Of a stretch of 64,000 nucleotides of DNA, positions 54,037-64,000 are shown in pieces. The position numbers and the translations under genes were made by a program. Within the stretch, counting starts at the first letter, position 1. Each line of letters opens with the position of its first letter. The stretch lies in the NCBI GenBank assembly GCA_963970005.1, contig CAXAMN010003547.1:242816-306815 (forward strand), read 5' to 3'. Below the pieces are notes generated by a model, which saw nothing but the letters and a program-made list of their open reading frames with translations, was not told the origin of the DNA and searched no databases. This stretch comes from Durusdinium trenchii. Lineage: Eukaryota > Sar > Dinophyceae > Suessiales > Symbiodiniaceae.

Positions 54037-54600
54037 CTCCGACTCGCCACAAAGAGGCCCAAAAAACTCGAAAAAAGAACTGACTGGAAGAAACGCATTC
54101 AAGAGCATCGTGTAGCACGGTGACCTTGTTGGTGGCCAAACGCAAGTCTGCAATTCTGAGGGCAAACAATCATCAAGCTTCCAGCAGCAATATGAGTGCT
54201 TCACTGCTCCGAGAAGAGCCAACACGACTAATCTGGCAATGACATCAACATACCCATCAACTGGCAGCACCTTTTCTGCAAGTTCAACCGAATAAAGGCC
54301 GACACTCCGACTCACTAATAAGCAGTGGAACATGGCCTGTAATGTAACTTGTATACTCTAAATTTGTATAATGTGATAATACTATACACACACGAGAGTT
54401 TTCCGCTTCTATGTTAGTGAGCCAATAGCCGTTCAATAGCCAACCAAAATTCATCGGGTTGTTGTCAGGCTGGAAACACCAGCCAAAAGCTCGATGATCC
54501 ATAAATGGCTCTCATCTGCTGTAGCTACCCCACTAATAGGGTTCCCCATAGTCACTTGAGAGGAGGGAGACACGAAAGGTAGGACAGCGGGAAGAGAAGA

Positions 54601-55000
54601 NNNNNNNNNNNNNNNNNNNNNNNNNNNNNNNNNNNNNNNNNNNNNNNNNNNNNNNNNNNNNNNNNNNNNNNNNNNNNNNNNNNNNNNNNNNNNNNNNNNN
54701 NNNNNNNNNNNNNNNNNNNNNNNNNNNNNNNNNNNNNNNNNNNNNNNNNNNNNNNNNNNNNNNNNNNNNNNNNNNNNNNNNNNNNNNNNNNNNNNNNNNN
54801 NNNNNNNNNNNNNNNNNNNNNNNNNNNNNNNNNNNNNNNNNNNNNNNNNNNNNNNNNNNNNNNNNNNNNNNNNNNNNNNNNNNNNNNNNNNNNNNNNNNN
54901 NNNNNNNNNNNNNNNNNNNNNNNNNNNNNNNNNNNNNNNNNNNNNNNNNNNNNNNNNNNNNNNNNNNNNNNNNNNNNNNNNNNNNNNNNNNNNNNNNNNN
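54601..55000. other. Assembly gap (N)
   Basis: 400 unknown bases. The long minus frames spanning it are artefacts. Confidence 0.99.
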
Positions 55001-55004
55001 GGGG

Positions 55005-57000
55005 GCCGCAAAACCAACAGAACAGCCCACGGGCCGGCCTGAGAGCATTCGCGAGGTCCCCCAAAGTCCTTACACGAGGACTTGCAGCAGTAGTCCTTCT
55101 TATCGGGTCCACCTCGGCTCCGTCGTTCGTGCGATCCGTCGGCTGAAGCCGAGTGTTTGCTGAGGTGGGGGTTCCTAGGGCCTCCCCAAACGCTAGCGGG
55201 GTATCCCCCGCTACGAGGGGACCAAGCAAACCAAGCTCCCAAAAGCTTCTTTCAGGCCAGGCCTCAGGGCCTCCCATGGGGTCTCATGGGGTCTGACGCC
55301 ATGGAATGGCGGGATCTGAAGGATTGATTCGTGGGATTCGATGGCGGATGGCCGGAATGGCGGCCCAGTGAAGGGAGTCCGAGATCTGACCAATCCACCC
55401 GAACTGATTCAGTTGGAGGCGAAGAGATCTAAGGAATTCACACAAGGCGTCCGTCTTGTCTCATCGCTTTCATGTACTGTAATAAGTTATATTTACCTTT
55501 GTCATCCTTTTTATTTTTGGGATTGGACTTTGCAGCTTCACATACCTGTGTTACTCAAAAACAGAAGGCTTGCACATGATCACATGAAAGCATTGAAACA
55601 CAAACACACCCACCATGGGCCATCGCCAAGAACCTGCCGAGAACCACCGGTCAGAACTGGGAACTGGCACATGTCTGCTGTGCGCACATCATCGGCAGGT
55701 TGGGCGGGCACTTGGCACGTTGCCCGTGCCCGTTCTTCATGCAGCCATAGTCCTGCGAAGAAGAGGCAGGTCACGACCATGAGTTCGGGAACAGGTACAG
55801 CCAAATCTTTGTCTGTGGCGCTGGTCCACCAAAAAAAGCCGATTCCACCGGAGGGCAGATGGACTACAACTGGTCACCCGGTCCAAGGTTGCAGCTCCCG
55901 TGACCAGGATGCTTTGAGAAAGGACCTTTCTTCGACCTTGAAGACTTTCACACCGGGATCTGTTGGGAAATCAGAAAGCACCGGCCTTGTAGACTAAACC
56001 TTTAAAATCTTCCAACAGTGGGTGTTCGATGTTCAAAACCCATAGAAATAAGCTTCATAGAAGGGTCCATCTGGCCTTCACGTGGTTTTTTTTTTAAGAT
56101 GAACATCCTTTGGTCGACCACCAGCGGGCCCTTGACGTCTTCCTTGACGTAGACCCCATCTTCGCAAAGCACTTGATGTGGGCGGCTGTGCGGAGTCAGG
56201 AACGGGCACGCAGAGGCCTGGCTGGTGTCCGACACGCGCAAGCCACGCAAAATGGTCGCGGGAGACTCCCAACGAGTCTCATGGGACGTGAGTGTGTCTT
56301 GAAAACATGGGAGAGACCCCGCCAACGTGTTTGGGTCCGGGTCTTTCGTGGCGGTCACTGAATTGTTGTTCAATACGCACACCAAATTAGCTTGCAGTAT
56401 GGCCCATGGCTATGAAAGGCTCTCAATGCCCTCTATAATATAGGGCTATAGAGTCCTGAGATTCACAATCTCTACGTGTCCTTCCTTGGAGTCATTTCAT
56501 ATCAAAAAATCAGCTTGCATCATCACAGCCAGAAGCTCCTGGTTTTCCATAAGCTTTAAACTCGAACTTTTTGTACATGTCACTTCCCTAAACCGTGCGC
56601 TGGCTCACACAGCCCACCCGAGAACGTGCCTGCTCAGCCTCGTTCTCCACCACGTAGACTCGCTTGGAGGAACTCCGGACCTCCATCGCGTACGTGCCGC
56701 GTCCCAACGCAGAGCGGACCGTGGGGGGAGTCCCCGAGCATTTCGGTGAAAGAGCCGTCCGCGCGGGAGGCAGAGATGGTCTCTAGAGCGGGTGGGGCGG
56801 GTGTGGCACAGAGAAGCACAGCGATAGACCGAAGTGTTAAAACAAAAGAAACACAAGCCAATTCACCCAGGAAGCCCAAGTGGAGAGAAGCCTTGAGACC
56901 TGTACCTAACCACACTTTACAATCATTAACCCCCACTGACCCTGAAACGACACATTGCAACTCTGGAGCGAAACGATCTTTCAGGAACCGGGCCCAGCCC
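55005..57000. other. Intron-rich region with weak minus candidates
   Basis: Protein-like minus frames occur at 56085-56175 (CEDGVYVKEDVKGPLVVDQ) and 56690-56790 (SRADGSFTEMLGDSPHG). No consistent borders; plus frames here lack motifs. Confidence 0.3.
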
Positions 57001-57159
57001 GCAAGGTATGATCAAACCATTTATGTCCATTGATGGGTTGGGCTTAATACCAACAAGGGCTTAATGGCTCAAACAAAGGTTTGTCCCTTTATGATCAAAC
57101 CAAGGTATATCGGCACATCCATCTATGCCACACCATCTGTTGGCTTGAGCGGCTCAAGA

Positions 57160-57285
57160 CAACGGAAGAATGGCTCTGACCAGGGCGATAAAACCTCGGA
57201 GAACCTCCCGTCTCCGGCCGTCGTGAAGGGCTTCGTGTAGAGGTTGCTGCAGCCCCAAGTGCTCAAGGGGCTACCCATCCTGGGA
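57160..57285 (-). CDS. Candidate exon, unknown
   Basis: Minus frame WGCSNLYTKPFTTAGDGRF, SEVLSPWSEPFFRC. The DGRFSEVL string recalls DGSFTEMLG in the candidate at 56.7 kb, so a short repeated unit is possible. Borders unresolved. Confidence 0.3.
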
Positions 57286-58192
57286 GGGGACACCAGTGGG
57301 GCAGGACTCCAGGACAAGTTCTTGCATCTTCTTGCCAAAGACCAACAGTTTGGTTTGTGGTGACCCTAAAGTTACATCGGAAGTGGTTGTGCGCTTGCCC
57401 AGAACGAAAGCCATATGTTGCAAATCCTATAGAAAACCCAAGATAGGCACTTTGGGCGAGCGAACATTGACCCAACAAAGCCGACTCGGTTGGATCCCCT
57501 CTTCAGGAGCTAAACAATATACATGCAACATACACCTAGAAAACCAACAACGGTCCCAGGTGGTGATCGCATCCCGTTCTTGGTGGCAGTGTGGCATCAC
57601 AGGTTATTCCTCAGACAGCATGCCTCTTGGCAAACTTCAAGAATCTTCTACAACATCTTTGTCAGACTTTGGCTCTGCCATTGTTCGGAGAAACGTCTGC
57701 CTGAAACAGACAGACTCAGATCTGCTATGCACTAAGAACATGGTCCCGTACATCTTCGGCAAGTTCCACTCCTTCTCATCCCAACAAACTAGGAGGTCCA
57801 AAGAGGCCTCGTAAACCTACAAAGGAAAGTCTGCTCGCCTGCGTTAAACTGATTTGGTCTCGCATGCATACTTGTAGTGTCGTCAACCTTGCTGTAGAAC
57901 TTTAGACATTTAAAATGGGTCCATGCATACATATAGATCTAATTTTATTGATAAGATAAGGGATCTGCCAAGCATCATGAATGAGCCCTCCAGGTGGTTC
58001 TCGTTCCTCGCATAATGTCCACCTCGATCAGGTGCTGGGCAGCCGCGCGGATGCACGGATCTGGATCTTCTTGGGAGGACGTTTCCAGTGGGCCGAGCCC
58101 CCCGACCCGTCCCTTGGTCCAGCTCCAATGAGGGTGGTTTTTCGGTTCAATGAAGTGACCTGAAACCTTCAACTGCCCCCAGCTCAAAAGCA

Positions 58193-58216
58193 GTAGAGAG
58201 AGAGAGAGAGAGAGAG
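58193..58216. repeat. GA microsatellite
   Basis: GAGAGAGA run of about 20 bases. Confidence 0.9.
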
Positions 58217-58594
58217 ACAGAGCGTTGAGTGGAGGAGCTCTTTCTGGCTCAACGAGACTCCGAAGCAGAACACCCCCCGATCCGCGCCGCGGCTCCCGGG
58301 CGCCCGGACAGAGCTGCTTGCCACACTCGTTGCAGTTACTCACCCAATGTAGCACGTCCTCTCAGAGGAAAAAAACAAAAACAACGCGAGGTAGAAACCA
58401 TCGGGACAGGCGGAGAGGTTCGCTAGTTCTTCTTTTTGCAGACGGCCGGAAGGTCTCTGCCGGTGTCTCTCTCTGTTTCGGTGAAACCCGGTGTCCGGTC
58501 CGCCGAGTCGTGAGTGGAGTCGTCGGAATTGGGACCCCCAACATGCGGAGAAAAGGTCGGTCCTTGTCATAGCAATGCGCTGAGATGAAGCCTT

Positions 58595-58715
58595 TGTTCT
58601 TGCCTCCCTTTCCACTCTGATCTTCATCACCTCGAATGGCGCCACGATGAAGAAAGCCGCGATGACCATCGAACCAGTCCAGGACGAGGAGCTACTGAAG
58701 GGACTCCGAGCCCTG
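58595..58715 (-). CDS. Candidate exon, mitochondrial-carrier-like motif
   Basis: Minus frame SWTGSMVIAAFFIVAPFE, VMKIRVEREARTK. A hydrophobic helix ending PFEVMKIR matches the mitochondrial carrier signature P.(D/E)..(K/R).(K/R). A GTGATG donor-like site splits it after PFE. If genuine it marks a gene different from the lectin-like gene. The remaining carrier repeats were not found. Confidence 0.28.
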
Positions 58716-60219
58716 CATGGTGCCACACTATTATACATGCACGTAATTATACCCAATGTGTTAAGCACTGTGCTTGAAAGTTCTCCTCCCTTAGGCTCTT
58801 AGGGTATCTAAGGCAACAGGCCAAAGACTGTAAGGATTCACTCTCCCCATCTCTCCCCTAATTTGCACCAGTTGGAAACCAATCTGATCGACATCTCTTT
58901 GTGTGTCCTTGACCTCAACTACATCTCATTTCATCCTTGTCATCTCTCCTCCTGCTCTCTCTCTCCCCATGGCGGGCGGGCTCGCCATGTCTGAGGCCAC
59001 CCACTCCGCGCGAGCATTCCAAAGCACCGTCCTCTGAAAAAGACCACCTGCTTACATTCCTTCTGCGACTCGCACAGATCCTCAGAGCAGCGACTCAGGC
59101 TAAGGCCCGGATTCCTCTAGGAAAAACAGGTGAAAAAAACATGGAAAACAATGTCTTTTCGGGAGGATGAGGTGATGAGGTGAGAGTTTTCAAGGCAGGG
59201 GTGAGATCATAGTAGTCTCATGCCTGTCAAGCGGCTCAACTAGGCGAAACATGGCGAAGTACAAGGAATTTGTAGAGAAAGACATGCTCATCCACAAGAA
59301 TCTCGACCCACAAGCGCTCATCCTCCAAACCTTTCCAATCGCCAAGTGTCGAGGCAAGTGCTCCAGGAGCCGACGTTGGCACCAAAGCGATGCTTGCCTC
59401 GGGAGAAATCAGTTTTCAGTCCAAGTCCCTTGAAATGATCAGCACAACCCTGCCAATGAGATTCTATCAAATATCACGCACCCAGCCAGGGATTCAAAAC
59501 CACAAACCCATACAAAACCCACACAAAATTAACCTGAAACTCGTCATCTAGCACAAACTATAATCATTATTATCATCATACCCATACCTTTTGTTCCAAA
59601 TCAAAGGTGCATCAAAGTTCCAAACATGCACAACGCACAAACACACCGCTTGGTCACACCCCGGTCACGCTTCTTCTCCCTGGACGCTTCATCGGCCGAG
59701 CCAACGTGCGGTGTGTCTTCTCAACGCGTCCAAGTGGCCCAAGGAAATCGTCACCTGCAGCAGTGAGGGGTGAGGTGTTCGAAAGTGAGCAATCGATTTT
59801 TGGCAGGACAACAGGTTCAACAGTCAATGGTCTTAGGGCAGAGGCGAGGGGAGCTACCTTGCGAACAGTTGTCACAAGTTTGGAGGCTAAAAGCAACCAC
59901 GGCCGAATAGTTGTCACGTACTCAAGGAGCTACAATGATTTCTTGATCCATATTCAATTGAACATCCCAGATAGAATTTCAACAGCAACTGCGTGCGTGC
60001 CTAAAAAAGTTGCAGCCATGACAAGCAATAATCATGAATTGCCACACGTTTTTCATGAGCTGGGGTGGTCACTTCGCAAACCAAATAAGCTCGGGACTCC
60101 AAGTTTTCCGAGGGGGGTCGAGGGGGGGGGAAGACTCTGTCTTTGCATCCTGATCATCCTCCTCTTTAGGTTGGATATCCTTCAACAAATGTCTCTAAGG
60201 CTAGGAACTCCTAGCCAAC

Positions 60220-60550
60220 TCTTCCTTTGATGAGAGTGAGCATCCAGAACACCGGGGTCCTGGACCGTGAGCTCACCCATGGGAAAAAGGCATTTACTTT
60301 ACTGACGTTCATTGAATCCTTGCACCTCGGCATCCACACCTCTCCCATTAGCCCTTGTGGGTGTCCCCATTGCGTTTCCATCCGTGCGGTTGACCAGTTA
60401 AAGGGTGGGGCCAAGCCGCATGGCTGCCCAGCCATTTCTTCCGCCAGTTCGGGAATTGGATGCACCGTCGCTCCTGCGCCGGCGCGTCGGGGAAGCGACC
60501 GGGGCGGCGGCGACCCGTTGAATGGACCCGCCGACGCCGCGCCGTGACTG
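60220..60550 (-). CDS. Candidate coding region, unknown
   Basis: About 110 codons open on minus (VHPIPELAEEMAGQPCGLAP, later METQWGHPQGLMGEVWMPRC), with an equally long plus frame. Composition slightly favours minus. No family recognised. Confidence 0.25.
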
Positions 60551-61533
60551 AAGTCTCTTGATTCATAAAGCCACCCAGTTGAATTGGAAGATCCTCTTTA
60601 TAAGGGGGGGGTCTTATTAATCAAGAGTCTACATTACTGAAGATAGAAAGAGTCTTTGGATGCCTTTGGACCTTTGGATGCCTTTGGATCGTTTCGACCC
60701 GAGTAGTACACTGGGCTTCATGAGCTGATGGACTGTGTGCAGTGGAGTACTGATTTGGGATCCAAGACCTGCTAGGCCATGTCTTGCAAACTGAACATAC
60801 ATGAAGCCCGAACAATGAAGTTCTTGGATGCTATTTGTGTAAACCAGAGTGGCAGAAAGCATTGACATCCAGTCGACAACATGTGCCATGCCCGCGAATT
60901 CCGCGAATTGATCGCTCGAAGTTCACCCCCATTGATCACGAGCGAATCGCGAATCGCCTTTTTGATGAAGCACTCGGCATCCTGCACCCGCTGGCCTGCC
61001 GCCCGCGATCCGTGGCCCATTCTCCGCGATCCGCCGAAATTGCGAACGCGAACAGAACATTCGTCTTCTGCTGTGGGAGAGTAGGTGTTCCAGATAGGAA
61101 AGCCATGGAAAGGCCATGCCCTTTCCATTTGGAGACCTTACAGTAGTCGATCTTGTCATGTACAATGTAGGTATCAGCTTGGAGATTGGTCAGCAAATCC
61201 AGTTCGCTTTCAAGGGAGATGCTCCGAATACGCCAGAACACCCTAGAGAGTGGCATCTTGGTTGACCCCTTGGGTGTTCTGTCAGCGATGACCGGGGGGG
61301 GGCGGTGCTTCAAGTCGGTGCTTCTGGTCACTCTGGTTCTCCGCATCTGGGTGCACGAAAACCTCTACGTAGCCCTATGCATCGATCTTTCATGGACCCT
61401 TTCACCCGCCCGCCATCGACCTCGGCGGGGGGGCGGGGGCGGGGAACCGCCCCCAACCGCGCCTGTGCTTGCTCCTGCCAAGGCTTGATTGACGAACAGG
61501 AAGCAGGTCTTCAGGTTTAAGCCCTTGGCGTAC

Positions 61534-61598
61534 CTGAAAACATCCGACCGACCGCATGTCTCCACAATAAAGCGTTTTCCAAAGCCACACGCAGCATG
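61534..61598 (-). CDS. Candidate short exon, cysteine-containing
   Basis: From TTTGCAG|: HAACGFGKRFIVETCGR, SDVF, ending TTTCAG|GTACGC. Borders are canonical GT-AG and composition is coding-like. Function unknown. Confidence 0.32.
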
Positions 61599-62032
61599 CT
61601 GCAAAGGCATGCTGCGATGCTCCACGAAACGAAGCTTTTGAACGAAAAGCACCCAAAAGCTTCGAAGAACTTTGGTGAAGTTGAACCACCTAAAGCGTTT
61701 TCCAACCCACAAGAGACACGTTCCACAACTTTAGGCCCCCGGGCCATTCAAAGCCGGTGCAGCCCGCCTTCATGTCACCTCGGAGTTCAGATCGAGGTGT
61801 TGTTTTGTCCCAAACAATCAGAAATATTGGTTCTTCTGTTCCAACCACCTTGGAAGATTTTGGAAGTAAAGACTCTTGACTGCTTGACTGCTTGACTGCT
61901 TGTCTCCATGAACAACCCTTCGTTTCTGGTTCTTGGACCTTCCTTTCTGTGTCTCTTCCATCCGAAACCGTGGGCGCAGCCTGGGTTTGCGCCAGGCGCA
62001 GCCAGGCCACCAACTTCAAAAACCGTAGTATT

Positions 62033-62122
62033 TATACCAGGGCCCCCTAAGAGGTGTCCAACAATAGCTCCTTATAGATGCACGGGGTGTCTATCAACCA
62101 CCACTTAGGGGGCCCTGGTATA
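62033..62122. repeat. Perfect 19-bp inverted repeat, hairpin element
   Basis: TATACCAGGGCCCCCTAAG at 62033-62051 and its exact reverse complement at 62104-62122, with a 52-nt loop that carries GGTGTC-type sequence. Related to 52023-52125 and more distantly to 36257-36331. MITE-like in size, but no target-site duplication is obvious. Confidence 0.85.
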
Positions 62123-62299
62123 TGCTGTAAACAACCATATATGTTTATGCGTGTGTCACTGTGTTTTCTTAGAGAATCTCTCGACCATGACACAAATGGG
62201 AGGGCTCAAGCAGGTGCGCACAGGCATGACAAAAGCTGTTTCGATCAGTTTCTCAACTCATCCGCACAGCCATTGTTGTCTACTTCGAAGCTCCAGGGC

Positions 62300-63430
62300 A
62301 CAGAGCTGCTCACACTCCACCAGGTTCTTCCAGGCATGTCCCGCGTCCTTCGTGGCAGCCTTCTCACCGTCCAGGACGCACACGTTCTGGAAGGCCTTGT
62401 AGTTGGCCTCGTTCCAAGGCGCTCATCGAACGACGCGGAGAAGTGAACCCGACGATACCCCCCCCCGGACCCCGACGACTCGCCGTTCCGGTGCGAAGAC
62501 GAAGACGACGCCGTGCGGACTGAGCGGACTGAGCGGACTGAGAAGAAAGTGACTCTTCACGACTCGTCCCAACTGGCGCGATACCTTCTTCAGATACCTT
62601 CTTCAGCGAGCCTCGAAATCTTGTCGTTAAAAAAATCTGAGACGACCTTATGATACAGGGAGGCGGCTTATGATACAAGAAGGCCAGTGGTCTGAAGGTA
62701 GTAGGGCAAACCTTGGATGTCTCCCGGTCAAGGCGGCGACCGGGTCACACCCCATTTGCGATGTCATCGCCCCAAAAGTCTGGGTTCAACAAACCAAAAA
62801 TCACTGGAACCCGATGAATTAAGTGAAGTAGCTTCAATTCAAAAAACAACTTACTATGCTCATCTATGATCTGTGTATGGATCCTCTATGGTGACCTACC
62901 ACCGAGGTCCCGGTGGTTGTCACTCGTTCCCCGCCTTTGCAGGATGGATGCCGCCGTTCCTCGCGCTACGCGAGGGAACGGGAACTTCAGCCGTCCCTCG
63001 CTTTAAGGAGAAACATGATGCATCCTCAGATGCTTGGTAGATTTGACATCCTTAGTTCATTTTTTTTTCCATGGTGTCCTTCTGTTACATCTTGTTTCGA
63101 GATGTAATAATTACGAACTGTTCCTCTACCATCTTTTTCCTGGATGTAATTTGACTACGATGTTCCTCTACCAACCCCGGGGCTTTCCATGCTTTTACAC
63201 ATCCACGATTCTTGGAGAGTAGGGACACCCTTGGCCCTTGACGCCCAAGTCTCTGGATCGCATCCCTCACCGCATTGGCTTGGCTTTGGCCGGTACCTTG
63301 CGGCGTTCAAGGCCGGACGAAACAGCTACAGCTACAGTATACGGTCCGTGGCCTGTATCGATGATATGTGCGTCAAGCGGACGAATGCAGATACATTGAC
63401 CAAGCTCCTCCCATCAACCCACATGGCTCA
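62300..63430. other. No supportable exon
   Basis: Open frames are short and without motif; a few degenerate repeats of GACTGAGCG at about 62515-62545. The rest looks like intron or intergenic DNA. Confidence 0.35.
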
Positions 63431-63506
63431 CAGCCCATACAAAACACACACCGCACCGGTGCAGTGTCGCCGAGTGGCCGAAGACGGCACCTCCAGCGCA
63501 GTAGAC

Positions 63507-63578
63507 CTGGGCAGCAGGACATGCCTTGCTGTGCTGCCCGTAGCCCACCCGGAGTGGCTCGCCATCATATTGCCACTC
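63507..63578 (-). CDS. Candidate exon, unknown
   Basis: From CACTGAG|G, phase 0: EWQYDGEPLRVGYGQHSK, ACPAAQ, ending CAG|GTCTAC. Both borders are canonical. The frame stays open beyond the donor (VYCAGGAVFG), so the exon may be longer. Cys content suggests an extracellular protein. Confidence 0.35.
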
Positions 63579-63899
63579 CTCAGTGGCAAAGCATGAAAAT
63601 ACCGTCGAATCGCTTGTTCACGACTTAGCAAGGCGTGTGCTGCCTTTTTTGCTCCGTTGATCAGCGTGGAGGAACCATCACCTCCCACCATGCAAAGACC
63701 ATTGAAACGTATTGGGAACATCTTGATACCATACACATCATTACACCTCTACTTCGCTGTCACAACCTCCCAATTTTCGTGAAGCGGAGAGACCACGATG
63801 GTGGGCCAAAGCGATCTGCCCACGTCCTTTTGGGTCGAAACCGGACAAGCGGAGCCTTTCGGACGTCGGGAAGCTATAGAAATGATTCCTTTCCACTGA

Positions 63900-64000
63900 C
63901 TCAGGCGTTAGGTCGGCAAAACCCTTTGGATCCCTTTGCACCTCAAAACCTCGGGCCCAGCGGCGGCATTCGCAACGGTGACTTTCTGGATGTCTGGAGC
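63900..64000 (-). CDS. Candidate partial exon at window edge
   Basis: Minus frame APDIQKVTVANAAAGPEV entering from beyond the window: alternating beta-type residues, coding-like. Truncated by the window end; function unknown. Confidence 0.25.

Noticed and set aside
54451-55277. Long minus frames across the N gap
   Set aside because: The N run has no stops by construction; the flanking parts show no recognised domain.
1-64000. tRNA, rRNA or spliced-leader RNA genes
   Set aside because: No cloverleaf-type box A/box B pair, rRNA core or dinoflagellate spliced-leader sequence was noticed by eye; a covariance-model scan would be needed to be certain.
1-64000. Retrotransposon or DNA transposon coding regions
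   Set aside because: No reverse transcriptase (YxDD), integrase or transposase motif was seen in any frame.

Overview
The window looks like nuclear DNA of a dinoflagellate, probably a Symbiodiniaceae/Suessiales-type genome. This is inferred from gene architecture, not from a marker gene. The evidence is: many short exons (about 50-190 nt) separated by introns of hundreds of bases; acceptors that mostly read AG|G; several introns whose phase and protein alignment work only with a GC donor (or, less securely, GA) as well as GT; every recognisable exon on one strand (minus); roughly balanced GC; and many micro- and minisatellites inside introns. I saw no bacterial-type operon, no rRNA or tRNA, no reverse transcriptase or transposase, and no CRISPR array. 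Most long open frames are chance frames that run through introns, so coding regions are reported here as exons.

Layout, in plus coordinates (genes run right to left). (1) 0-5.4 kb: a probable gene starting near 5.37 kb with a clear signal peptide, followed leftwards by weak candidate exons of unknown function. (2) 5.4-7.1 kb: a tandem complex repeat with GC-rich hairpins, separating the two transcription units. (3) 7.7 kb to at least 33.7 kb, and perhaps to the right edge: a very large modular gene or gene cluster. Its hallmark is a repeated module of about 150 residues, usually spread over three to five exons: a block ending in GWTHTR, then GFLRN.PG..A..V.GLEPG, then Y.F.IYQFA, then N.L.VNG, then G.I.F.F.R.SHH.H.SGLA. 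Six copies, M1 to M6, can be followed from 33.7 to 7.7 kb, and M6 ends at a stop at 7713. M2 is followed by a PAN/Apple-like cysteine-rich segment.

Further right the minus strand carries exons of other extracellular or lectin-like kinds: two beta-trefoil (ricin-B/fascin-like) exon pairs (36.7-36.0 and 41.1-40.65 kb), a second PAN-like exon (45.4 kb), a discoidin-like exon (52.8 kb), an exon with a VTYYKNN motif (54.0 kb), and a second repeated domain with a W..TAW..C....(S/T)HVSVW.DAG(Y/F)R signature (41.9 and 21.3-20.9 kb). Together they suggest one or more giant, probably secreted or surface-exposed, carbohydrate-binding or adhesive proteins. Where one gene ends and the next begins right of 34 kb cannot be settled from sequence alone.

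Introns hold a 24-bp minisatellite, 16-bp arrays, a 62-bp minisatellite inside a 1.54-kb duplication, a 68-bp minisatellite, a 95-bp tandem repeat, a 600-bp direct duplication, and three related long hairpin elements. Four N gaps interrupt the sequence. All domain names rest on motif reading by eye and exon borders are predictions; no database search was possible.
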